Of a stretch of DNA of 64,000 nt, positions 57,159-64,000 are shown in pieces. Positions within the stretch are counted from its first letter, which is position 1. Every line of letters starts with the position of its first letter. Position numbers and translations under genes: made by a program. This DNA comes from Stanieria cyanosphaera PCC 7437. Lineage in GTDB: Bacteria > Cyanobacteriota > Cyanobacteriia > Cyanobacteriales > Xenococcaceae. A model generated the notes under the pieces. That model saw nothing but the letters and a program-made list of their open reading frames with translations, ran no database searches and was not told the origin of the DNA. The stretch is taken from contig NC_019748.1 of the NCBI RefSeq assembly GCF_000317575.1, positions 1,628,001 through 1,692,000 of the forward strand. Reading direction: 5' to 3'.

Positions 57159-58372
57159 ATGATAAAAGATAATTCTCAAGAAAACAATCTTGTTACAAAT
57201 TCCCTCTCGGAAGGATTAGCTTGTAACACCCAGTAACACCCAGTAACACCCAGTTAAACCTCCCAAAACATCCTACCCTTACTACTACTAAACTTACTCA
57301 AGCTACTACCAGTAATAGGTTACAGCTATCACCTACAGTTAATAGTCCCATAGGGGTACTTTACTCTCACTCTGACTACCTAGCTATTAGTGCTACCAAC
57401 CTACCTGAAGAACCTTTTCAAGACCTACTTAAGCGACTAGATAGTAAATATATCACTACAGAAAAACCTGAACATTGGTCACGTGGTACTAGAGCTAGGA
57501 ACTATGAGTATAAAATGTCATCTCCTAAAGGAATAGCAGGAGGATTCAATAAAATAGCCTCTAAAGACTTCGAGAATAGCTCTAATACTTATGATGTTGC
57601 CATCGACATTAAAGGGTCTTATTTGGCAAATTTAACGCCAATAGAGCAATATAATTTAGTTTCTTATCTAGCGAGAGTAGAAGGATGTAAAATTGGTCGT
57701 TTTGACTTAGCGATTGATGATTATAGTTATCAAAAAATACCTCTTGAAGAAATGAAAAAAGCTTACAAGGAAGGTAATAATTTTGGATTCAAACATCATT
57801 GGGATACAGGTCTTAATGAGAATGGAGAAATAAAAGGTTCTAGAACTGAATATTTTGGAGGAAGAACAAGTGACAAAAAGGTTAGGGTATATTCTCACGA
57901 AAATAAATGTATGAGATTTGAAGCTCAGCTAAGAGGAAAACAGGCAGAATCAGCAATTCAAAACCTAACTAGTTTGACAAGAACTACAGAAAGTGATGAG
58001 GAGTGGAATCTAATAATCCAAAAAACTCTTGGTGGTATAGCAGTAGGAATAATAGATTTTAGGGACAAAAATAAGCTAAAAAATTTAGGTAAGGCTAGTA
58101 GAGATAAGACTAAAAGATTACCTTTTTGGCAACAATTTATTGATGAAGTAGGAAGTGTGATTAAGTTAAAACCAACAACAAATAAAGTCAAAAATGAAGC
58201 TCTAGAATCAAAAACAAAATGGTTTAACAAGTATGCTATAAAAACCCTTGCTCAGTTAGCTTTAGTTTACGGGGATGAATATGTTTTAGAGTCAATAAAA
58301 CAGGGTAAAGCCTCACTTACTCCTAAAGACCACAAAGAGATTGAATACTGGAAAAGCGAGATAAACAGTTAG
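57159..58372 (+). pseudogene. rep: Rolling-circle replication initiator (Rep_trans-like), frame-broken by a 10-bp triplication
   Basis: Reading from the ATG at 57159 gives 25 residues (MIKDNSQENNLVTNS...) and stops at TAA 57234, within three tandem TAACACCCAG units. After the units the main frame is open from 57227 to 58372 but has no ATG, GTG or TTG before 57515. With a single unit the two frames join into one 397-residue protein. The body has YSHSDYLAISATNLPEEP, RFDLAIDDYSYQ and TEYFGGRTSDKKVRVY, which match replication initiation factors (Rep_trans) of rolling-circle plasmids. A start at 57515 would cut off the first part of the domain. Confidence 0.8.
57224..57253 (+). repeat. Three tandem copies of TAACACCCAG at the rep 5' end
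   Basis: Exact units at 57224-57233, 57234-57243 and 57244-57253. They sit inside the rep coding sequence, and two extra units shift its frame by 20 bp. They may also serve as iterons. Confidence 0.9.
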
Positions 58373-58386
58373 TTATTGCTCTGAAG

Positions 58387-58414
58387 CTATGCCTACGGTA
58401 ATTCTTAGGCATAG
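58387..58414. other. Hairpin after rep
   Basis: CTATGCCTA (58387-58395) and TAGGCATAG (58406-58414) pair perfectly around a 10-nt loop, starting 14 bp after the rep stop. There is no T-run, so it is not a classical terminator. Confidence 0.6.
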
Positions 58415-58571
58415 TCAAAACTTATTACCATAACTGCACAACAAGCATTATTTAACTGACGGATACTTTAAGTTTCCTATATCATTTAGCATCAACTGAA
58501 AACATTCATACTCTTTTCTCTAACCTCTAGAGGTCGTGGTTAAACTCGCAGCTTTTCTTTCTAGGAAAGGC

Positions 58572-58710
58572 TAGACCTTGTGGAAAAGATTATGTCTCTA
58601 TGTAATCGTTGTAATCAAGCTACCAAGCTAAAATCAACAATACTTTTTGCCCCAAGGTCTATAAACCTTCCTTTAGAACGGAGATGTATGCTCATCCTAC
58701 GGAAGGTCTA
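58572..58710 (+). ncRNA. Candidate RNA with mutually exclusive pairings
   Basis: TAGACCTTG (58572-58580) can pair with CAAGGTCTA (58653-58661), or as TAGACCTT with AAGGTCTA (58703-58710). The latter strand also overlaps GGAAGG (58701-58706), which can pair with CCTTCC (58666-58671). It is seen as sequence complementarity only; no fold was computed. Confidence 0.35.
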
Positions 58711-58993
58711 GAGTTTCCGATTAAGCTATTAAGGGAAATAACTATAGTGTTCCTAAGAGAACCCCTAAAGATTGAATCAACGCTTTATGACGCGATTATT
58801 TTCCGAAGGTCAATGACTTTGTACGCAGACGTTAAGAAAAAAAATGCCTGTTAGGGTAGTATACAAATATCAAGCTCAGATTGAAGAAGCTTTTGGACAC
58901 CTTTCGTTTCACCAAGAAAGTGTCGTAAACTCAGTTGGAGCAAGAAATAAAGCTAAATATGCCTTACTCTCATGAGTTTTATCTAGAGTCTGG

Positions 58994-59051
58994 GTGAGGG
59001 CATAGGGTAAGATATTGCAATATTTAGAGTTATACTTTTACCCTTACTCTT
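58994..59051 (+). repeat. Element direct repeat, copy 2
   Basis: GTGAGGGCATA, palindromic core ATATTGCAATAT (59012-59023), then CTTACTCTT (59043-59051). Same order and orientation as copy 1 at 56082-56131. Confidence 0.65.
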
Positions 59052-59148
59052 ATTTTTTTTTACTTATTACTTTTTAGTACTTTTTGCTTAGTATTTACTC
59101 TTAAAAAAAATAGCCCTTTGAGAGCTATCTTTGTTACTTGTTTATTTG

Positions 59149-60627
59149 TTATCTACTTGATAGTTTTTCTAGTAATAACCTGATTTGTTTTTTCAATTCT
59201 TGATTTTCTAATGTAAGCTCTTCTACTCTTAACCTAAGCTTTTCTACTTCTGATAATTCAGGTTTTTGCTGTATTTGTTGTTGGTATCTTTGAGCGGATT
59301 CAATTAAGCTACTAGTTTTAATCCCTTTGTTGTAGGTCTTCTCTTGCATCTCCAAACTATGTCCCATGTAGTCTTTCATGTCTAATGGGTTCATGTTATC
59401 TCTACGACCTCTCATAGCGTAACTGTGCCTCAAGTCGTAGGGAACGAAATCTATTTTTCGGGGAATTCTTTTGCGTTTTTCTCCTCTACAGTATGCCGTA
59501 AAGTAAGCAAGAAAAAAGTCTTTTTGCTTGCCGTTTTCAAAGGTAGGTAATTCAGGGACTTTTTCTAGCTCAAATAATTCTATCCATTCATAAGGATGAG
59601 GCATAGGCTGTGTTCTTTCTCCTGTTTTTCCATAAGTATAGATAGCCTTACCTTTGTTACTTGGGTCATTAAAAGCTGGCAAAATGATATTTTCGTTAGG
59701 AACTTTAAAAGGTTGAGTGAGATTTTTAATATTTAATACTTCATGGTTGCGTAGTCCATAAACAGCCATCATTCCATACATCCAAGCGTATAAATCTTGA
59801 CGTTTGGCTTTTTTACCGTTTCGTGCCTGATAATATTTAATACTTTTCCAGCCTTGAACTATTTCTTCATCAGATAACTCTCTACCAACTCTTGATTCAA
59901 CCTTTGCTTTACTCTTAAATTTATTAACATCAATATTAAGTGAATGATAAGTAGTAAAAGCTTTTATGTCTGATAGGCGAGTCTCATAACTCCTACTACC
60001 TGGTTTATAGCCTCCCAATATATTTTTAATCATCTCTTCAGTTAGAGGCTTATCTTGAGGCAATCGATTAAAGATAGGATTAAACCGACTTTTATATCCT
60101 CTCTCGCTTTTATGCGCTGCCTCCTCGGAACTGTAATCATGAGTAGCCCGAAAATGAGCTTCAAACTCTTCAATTAGTTCTTTACAGGTTTTAGTTTTAG
60201 CTAGCTGCTGCTTGAGATGCTCTGGCAATTCTCCTTTAATCCAACAGGCGTAATTATCCCAAGTAAAAGTACCAGATTCTAGCTCTTTAGCTACCTGTAA
60301 GGCTACCTCTAAAGCACTGTTAACCGCTTCTGGACTATCTGCACATTTAGACACGCCCAGGTATTGAGCTACTGAATATTTGCTTCTCATCGCCTCTCCC
60401 ATAGAACCGTCATATTGCTTTTTAGTCGTGAATTGTAAGTATAGATTCCCTTTAGTTTCAGTAATGCTGACTGGTCTTGATTTAAGCGTCTCTTTAGCTG
60501 CTTTGAGTTTTTGCTCAAACTTAGTCCTTAACTCTTTCTCTCTCTTTTCTTGGTCTTTTTTAGCCCATAAGTAAGAGCCATCACGCCCTTGAGGTTCGTA
60601 TTTAGGTACGTCTAAAGTGTTTCTCAC
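59149..60627 (-). CDS. Tyrosine recombinase/integrase
   Basis: 492 residues. The N-terminal about 270 residues comprise a charged start (QEKREKELRTKFEQKLKAAK) and a core-binding domain (CKELIEEFEAHFR...). The catalytic domain follows with Arg293 (YGLRNHE), Arg400-His401 (YDLRHSYA), His423 (YMGHS) and the nucleophile Tyr432 (KTY). The C-terminus is a coiled coil (LRLRVEELTLENQELKKQI). All four classes of catalytic residue are present, so it is likely functional. It would integrate or excise the element. No excisionase gene is seen nearby. Confidence 0.9.
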   Translation of the reverse strand: MRNTLDVPKYEPQGRDGSYLWAKKDQEKREKELRTKFEQKLKAAKETLKSRPVSITETKGNLYLQFTTKKQYDGSMGEAMRSKYSVAQYLGVSKCADSPEAVNSALEVALQVAKELESGTFTWDNYACWIKGELPEHLKQQLAKTKTCKELIEEFEAHFRATHDYSSEEAAHKSERGYKSRFNPIFNRLPQDKPLTEEMIKNILGGYKPGSRSYETRLSDIKAFTTYHSLNIDVNKFKSKAKVESRVGRELSDEEIVQGWKSIKYYQARNGKKAKRQDLYAWMYGMMAVYGLRNHEVLNIKNLTQPFKVPNENIILPAFNDPSNKGKAIYTYGKTGERTQPMPHPYEWIELFELEKVPELPTFENGKQKDFFLAYFTAYCRGEKRKRIPRKIDFVPYDLRHSYAMRGRRDNMNPLDMKDYMGHSLEMQEKTYNKGIKTSSLIESAQRYQQQIQQKPELSEVEKLRLRVEELTLENQELKKQIRLLLEKLSSR

Positions 60628-60813
60628 TTGTTTCTCAAAATCTTTAATCGTAGTATGTTTGTAAAATTAAAATCAATGAATTAAAAGGCTTTTCAGCATT
60701 ATACTACTAGTAACTAAATATTTACCCTCGACTTTTGAACGAATTACATAATTGATGTTATTGGTCATTGGTTAATGAAAGCAATACTTAGGCGACTGGG
60801 AATGGACAAATTT

Positions 60814-61866
60814 TTATTTCAAATCTTCTAACTTAATCCTTGGATCGACTGCTTTTAATAATAAATCAGCCAGTAAATTACCAATAATCAACATTGCTGC
60901 ACCCATCATTAAGCTTGCCATAACTAAATATAGATCTTGAGCTTGGACTGCTTGTAAAATTAAACGACCTAAACCAGGCCAATTAAAGAAAAATTCGGCA
61001 ATAAATGCACCACTAAGCAAACTAGCAAATTCAAATCCTAACAAAGTAATTAAAGGATTGATCGCATTACGTAAGGCGTGAACATAAAGTACTTTATTTT
61101 CTGGTAATCCTTTGGCGCGAGCAGTTTGAATATAATCTTGTCTAAGCACATCGAGTAATTGTCCTCTAGTTAGACGTTGTAATCCTGCAAAACTGGTGAT
61201 ACTCAGTGCCAATGTCGGTAAAATCATGTGCCAACCAATATCAAGTATTTTACCAATAGGAGATAAATCAGCATGATTAATGCTAGTCATTCCTCCGACG
61301 GGAAACAACGGAGAAGTATTTTGTGCTATGCTTAACAAAGCCAAAGCAGTTATGAAGCTAGGAAAGCCTTGACCTAAATAACTTAGAACTCGTAAGATTT
61401 TATCAATCAAAGTATTTTGTTTAACTGCACTGACAACTCCCAAGGGAATCGCGATCGCCCAAGTGATCAGAATAGATGCGATCGCTAGCAACAAAGTTGC
61501 AGGTATTCTTTCAATTAATAATGAAGAAACTGGTCGAAAATAAACAAAACTTGTACCAAAATCAAAACGAGTAACCACTCTAACTAACCAACGCCAATAT
61601 TGAACAATTGGAGGTTGATCTAAGCCAAATTGTTGCTTCAACTCTGCTAGTCTTTCAGGTGAGATTTGAGGATTTCCTTTTAGAGTATCAAGATAATCTC
61701 CAGGAGCTAGTTGAATAATTACAAAACTGAGTGCAGAGGCTAAAAAAAGCGTCAGTAATGCTTGTAGTAATCTTTTAAGAATATAAAGCGTAGTTTCATT
61801 GGTTAAGAAATTTCTGAAACTAATCGCTCTCAAATTATCAACAGCAGAATCCCTACTAGAAGTCAT
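60814..61866 (-). CDS. ABC transporter permease, oligopeptide/dipeptide type (DppB/OppB family)
   Basis: 350 residues, six or so membrane spans after a 28-residue soluble start. LKRLLQALLTLFLASALSFVIIQLAPGDYLDTLKGNPQ and FGLDQPPIVQYWRWLVRV fit DppB. The EAA loop is DYIQTARAKGLPENKVLYVHALRNAINP, and the C-terminus has GLGRLILQAVQAQDLYLVMA and VDPRIKLEDL. It is a second, divergent copy beside the one at 22809. The partner permease and ATPases are not in the window. It starts 12 bp after the DUF3120 gene. Confidence 0.92.
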   Translation of the reverse strand: MTSSRDSAVDNLRAISFRNFLTNETTLYILKRLLQALLTLFLASALSFVIIQLAPGDYLDTLKGNPQISPERLAELKQQFGLDQPPIVQYWRWLVRVVTRFDFGTSFVYFRPVSSLLIERIPATLLLAIASILITWAIAIPLGVVSAVKQNTLIDKILRVLSYLGQGFPSFITALALLSIAQNTSPLFPVGGMTSINHADLSPIGKILDIGWHMILPTLALSITSFAGLQRLTRGQLLDVLRQDYIQTARAKGLPENKVLYVHALRNAINPLITLLGFEFASLLSGAFIAEFFFNWPGLGRLILQAVQAQDLYLVMASLMMGAAMLIIGNLLADLLLKAVDPRIKLEDLK

Positions 61867-61878
61867 ATAAAAACCTGA

Positions 61879-62583
61879 TTAGGCGAAATAAGCAGCAATC
61901 CAAAAGAGACTGTCAACTAAGATTGTACTCAATACTGCTCCAGCAAATGCCCACCAATGAAGCTGGCTTTTTTGTAAAGACCACAAGCTAAAACCTAATA
62001 AAATATTGACGAGTACTATTGCCCAACTAATTCCCCAAGGAGTTTGCATCTGAGCTAAGGCTTGATGTAAGATTGGCGAGGCTAAACTGGGTTCTACTGT
62101 CATTATTTTCCGCCAATAGGGAATTAAATCTGTTAAATAAAAATATGAATCTGTAATCGCAGTGCCTAATAATGAACCAAGATAAAATAAATTGCCAATT
62201 AATCCCCATCTGCGCCACAAACACCAAATAGCAAAAGGTACGCCAATCGATTCAATCGGGAGATGTATTAATGGTTCGTATCTTAACCAACCCCAATAAA
62301 TTGAACCTGCTAACCAACTCCAACTAAATCCTAACAATAAGTCTCCCCAATACCGAGTTTTTTGACGCTGATAAAGAAATCCTCCCAAAAGAATCCAAAC
62401 TACAGTTAGCCAAAGACTAAACCAAGGAAAAAGTCTAACTAAAGGTGCTTGAAAAAATACTGGCACAGATACTAAAAAAGAAGCAGCAAAAAAAACTAAC
62501 CAAGCTTGACGTTCTTGGTTTTGCGATAACGATAAGCTCAATTCAGCTTTTTTTAGGGAATAATTAGAAGTAGAAGAAGTCAC
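61879..62583 (-). CDS. DUF3120 family membrane protein
   Basis: 234 residues with about six hydrophobic spans. RQAWLVFFAASFLVSVPVFFQAPLVRLFPWFSL and the tail IPYWRKIM are typical of DUF3120, which is found in cyanobacteria. WLRYEPLIHLPIESIGVPFAIWCLW marks the core. The function is unknown. It shares the strand with the permease gene immediately downstream. Confidence 0.85.
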   Translation of the reverse strand: MTSSTSNYSLKKAELSLSLSQNQERQAWLVFFAASFLVSVPVFFQAPLVRLFPWFSLWLTVVWILLGGFLYQRQKTRYWGDLLLGFSWSWLAGSIYWGWLRYEPLIHLPIESIGVPFAIWCLWRRWGLIGNLFYLGSLLGTAITDSYFYLTDLIPYWRKIMTVEPSLASPILHQALAQMQTPWGISWAIVLVNILLGFSLWSLQKSQLHWWAFAGAVLSTILVDSLFWIAAYFA

Positions 62584-62814
62584 AGGCGAAATTAAGTATA
62601 GTAAATATAATTTGGCAGACAGATTTTAATTTTCTTAATTTATCTTTACCTTGCTTTAAAGTATCACAATTTTTGAGTTGACATCTTGAGAGTTTAGGAT
62701 TTTTAGTTTTATTTAATGTCTTTAGTTAAATTGAATGAGATATAATTAATAGCTCAAATAAGGTTATTATCCAATCAGATGCTCAAGGAGAGATCAATTA
62801 CTCAAAAAAACAAA

Positions 62815-62855
62815 GGGTTCGCTTGCTAAAGCGAGCGGTCAGCTTTGCTAGCATA
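62815..62855 (-). repeat. Dispersed repeat with AGCAAAGCTGACCGC core (second copy)
   Basis: GCGGTCAGCTTTGCT at 62835-62849 is the reverse complement of the core found at 45661-45675, with one mismatch. An imperfect inverted repeat CGCTTGCTAAAGCGAGCG is adjacent. Confidence 0.5.
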
Positions 62856-63055
62856 TACGTGGTCGAAGTTGCTAAGAGCAAAATTAACTCAAAAAATTCT
62901 CGATTTTGGCAAAAAAATAGTAAATAAATTCAAAAATCATTAATTATACTCCTAAAATTTTTTTTACTCAGGAGATATTTTGCTAAATAGAAGAGAAATT
63001 ATCTCAGATTGCAAACCTATGTTAGTCTAAATATTAAGTAAAATAATGAAAATAA

Positions 63056-63084
63056 TTGTCCAAATTTTTTTTGAGCAATTATAG
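63056..63084 (+). promoter_or_regulatory. Possible sigma-70-type promoter
   Basis: TTGTCC at 63056-63061 and TTATAG at 63079-63084 with a 17-bp spacer, about 108 bp upstream of the 47-residue gene. Weak match to the consensus. Confidence 0.3.
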
Positions 63085-63191
63085 TCAAAATAAACCAAAA
63101 CCACGAATAAACCCTCGGGTAGAGGTAAAAAAAGCAAAATAGCTTAAAGATGTAGATATAAAAAAAGTATTTTGTAGGAGTCGTCAGTTTG

Positions 63192-63335
63192 ATGGACTAT
63201 TTAGAAAACTTGCTTGAGAAATTAAAAGAATGGGCGCAAAAGCTAATCGAAATCCTCTTAGGACCAGAGGCTGAACCAGAAGCGGAACCTATTCCAGTAC
63301 CAGTAAACGAGCCTCATCGCGGTCGTTATCGTTAA
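63192..63335 (+). CDS. Small protein, 47 residues, amphipathic helix plus Glu/Pro-rich tail
   Basis: It starts ATG at 63192 with TAGGAG about 11 bp upstream. The first half (MDYLENLLEKLKEWAQKLIE) is an amphipathic helix. The second half is GPEAEPEAEPIPVPVNEP followed by HRGRYR. The biased pattern and ribosome site favour a real gene. It is followed 28 bp later by aroQ. I do not recognise a family. Confidence 0.6.
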   Translation: MDYLENLLEKLKEWAQKLIEILLGPEAEPEAEPIPVPVNEPHRGRYR

Positions 63336-63363
63336 TTAATTATTAAATTGGTTAGCAAAAATA

Positions 63364-63813
63364 TTGTCTCAGAAAAAAATCTTGGTCTTAAATGGCCCTA
63401 ATTTAAATTTATTGGGACTGCGAGAACCTCAAATTTATGGTTCTGTTACTCTTGAGCAAATAGATCGTGATCTAGTAGAAGAAGGAAATAGGCTGCAAGT
63501 ACAAGTTAGTTGCTTGCAGTCCAACCACGAAGGCGTTTTAGTAGATGCCATTCATCAAGCTAGAGAACAGTCTCAAGGTATTTTGATTAATGCAGGAGCA
63601 TATACTCACACCAGTGTAGCTATTCGAGATGCATTAGCAGGAGTGAAACTGCCTACTGTAGAAGTTCATCTGAGTAACATCTATCAAAGAGAAGCTTTTC
63701 GTCATCATTCTTACATAGCACCGATCGCGATTGGACAAATTAGTGGTTTTGGTGTAGAAAGTTATCGTCTGGGATTGCAAGCCTTAGTTCATCATCTGCG
63801 AAATCAAAAATAA
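63364..63813 (+). CDS. aroQ: 3-dehydroquinate dehydratase, type II
   Basis: 149 residues; the start is TTG at 63364, because [22 protein letters not shown] is the standard N-terminus and no ATG precedes it. The enzyme dehydrates 3-dehydroquinate in the shikimate pathway. Catalytic features are the Tyr in [40 protein letters not shown] and [19 protein letters not shown]. It shares the pathway with aroH at 41472, though they are not linked. Confidence 0.97.
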   Translation: MSQKKILVLNGPNLNLLGLREPQIYGSVTLEQIDRDLVEEGNRLQVQVSCLQSNHEGVLVDAIHQAREQSQGILINAGAYTHTSVAIRDALAGVKLPTVEVHLSNIYQREAFRHHSYIAPIAIGQISGFGVESYRLGLQALVHHLRNQK

Positions 63814-63827
63814 AAATTTTATCTGTT

Positions 63828-64000
63828 TCAATTCCACAGGTTACGCCACCAATGAACAGGATTAGGATCAGTGTTCACAAATTTAATCTGAGCTAAAATT
63901 TCTTGAAGATTCCAACCTGTTAACCTGGCTAAGTTTTCTGCTTCTGTTTGCTGTCTATTTCTGACACTTCTTTGATATTCCTTACCTGCCTCACAAGTGA
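63828..64000 (-). CDS. Partial gene, C-terminus only, function unknown
   Basis: The minus-strand frame is open from the window edge to a TGA at 63828-63830. It gives 56 residues containing RQQTEAENLARLTGWNLQEI and ending DPNPVHWWRNLWN. The window cuts it off upstream. It is convergent with aroQ across 14 bp. I do not recognise the family. Confidence 0.55.
   Translation of the reverse strand, partial: TCEAGKEYQRSVRNRQQTEAENLARLTGWNLQEILAQIKFVNTDPNPVHWWRNLWN

Larger units (their letters stand above)
58373..59148. other. Non-coding stretch between rep and integrase, 776 bp
   Basis: No believable gene. It holds the hairpin at 58387-58414, the palindrome ACCTCTAGAGGT at 58523-58534, a set of alternative pairings at 58572-58710 and the second element direct repeat at 58994-59051. 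Confidence 0.55.
55500..60780. mobile_element. Integrative element with tyrosine recombinase and rolling-circle Rep
   Basis: Between the small conserved gene and the permease gene lie a tyrosine recombinase, a Rep-like gene, a third element-type gene and several structured non-coding stretches. Such gene content is that of integrated plasmids or phage-like elements. The borders are not resolved: I could not find flanking direct repeats or a tRNA att site. Two of three genes are frame-broken. Confidence 0.6.
62584..63191. other. Intergenic region, 608 bp
   Basis: AT-rich. It contains a GC-richer dispersed repeat near 62815-62870 (described separately) and a promoter candidate for the small gene. 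No other gene is seen. Confidence 0.5.

Noticed and set aside
57515-58372. 285-residue Rep starting at the ATG at 57515
   Set aside because: The same frame upstream (57254-57514) reads clearly as protein with the first part of the Rep domain, so this ATG is internal and the gene is better described as frame-broken from 57159.
1-64000. CRISPR arrays, cas genes, rRNA genes, secondary-metabolite megasynthases or defence islands
   Set aside because: None seen on either strand; the 7-bp and 10-bp tandem units are too short and lack spacers.

Overview
The window is chromosomal DNA of a cyanobacterium. The RNA polymerase beta-prime subunit is split into rpoC1 and rpoC2. The octamer GCGATCGC (HIP1, e.g. 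6188-6195, 17376-17383, 17400-17407) recurs, the DNA is AT-rich, and many genes belong to cyanobacterium-centred families (PAP/fibrillin, DUF2358, DUF3120, DUF3598, apocarotenoid oxygenase). A Pleurocapsa/Stanieria-like organism is a guess from the overall look, not something the sequence proves.

Layout. 1-5464: end of a surface-polysaccharide locus (CDP-sugar epimerase, two glycosyltransferases, a WecG/TagA enzyme, and a HAD-phosphatase/membrane fusion on the other strand). 5909-6745: HAD-IIB phosphatase. 6912-8255: a TnpB-only IS200/IS605-type element. 8303-22292: housekeeping block, hisD (minus), then rpsT, tatD, rpoB, rpoC1, rpoC2, an InrS/CsoR-like metal repressor and a secreted CAP-domain protein. 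22809-29535: minus-strand genes for an oligopeptide-type permease, lhgO, two C-methyltransferase-like proteins, an NAD-dependent epimerase and rfbF, which point to a branched CDP-sugar. 30116-42923: carotenoid oxygenase, a 1741-residue kinase-like/ATPase/GAF/GGDEF protein, a glycosyltransferase, a TPR-HEAT protein, a DMT exporter, sppA, aroH and a gluconolactonase-like protein. 43035-44415: second TnpB element, whose right end supplies the last codons of the neighbouring DUF2358 gene. 44892-52475: small metabolic genes. 52651-54100: a complete DDE insertion sequence with 14-bp inverted repeats and a 5-bp target duplication. 54300-55454: FkbM methyltransferase and a small conserved protein. About 55500-60780: an integrative element. 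60814-64000: second permease, DUF3120 protein, a 47-residue protein, aroQ and a cut-off gene.

The most interesting part is the integrative element. It has an intact tyrosine recombinase, a rolling-circle-type Rep gene, a third gene and long non-coding stretches. The Rep reading frame is broken by three tandem copies of a 10-bp unit; with one copy the frame is open from an ATG at 57159 to 58372. The third gene is broken by a 23-bp insertion at a HIP1 site. Two non-coding segments (55890-56021 and 56821-56964) are each closed by a perfect long stem (11 and 17 bp) around inner hairpins. A third (58572-58710) shows mutually exclusive pairings. Two near-identical about 50-bp sites with a palindromic core (56082-56131 and 58994-59051) flank the Rep module in direct orientation. 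Together these suggest a plasmid-like module within or next to an integrase-borne element, either decaying or switchable.

All identifications come from reading the translations and motifs. No database search or folding program was run.
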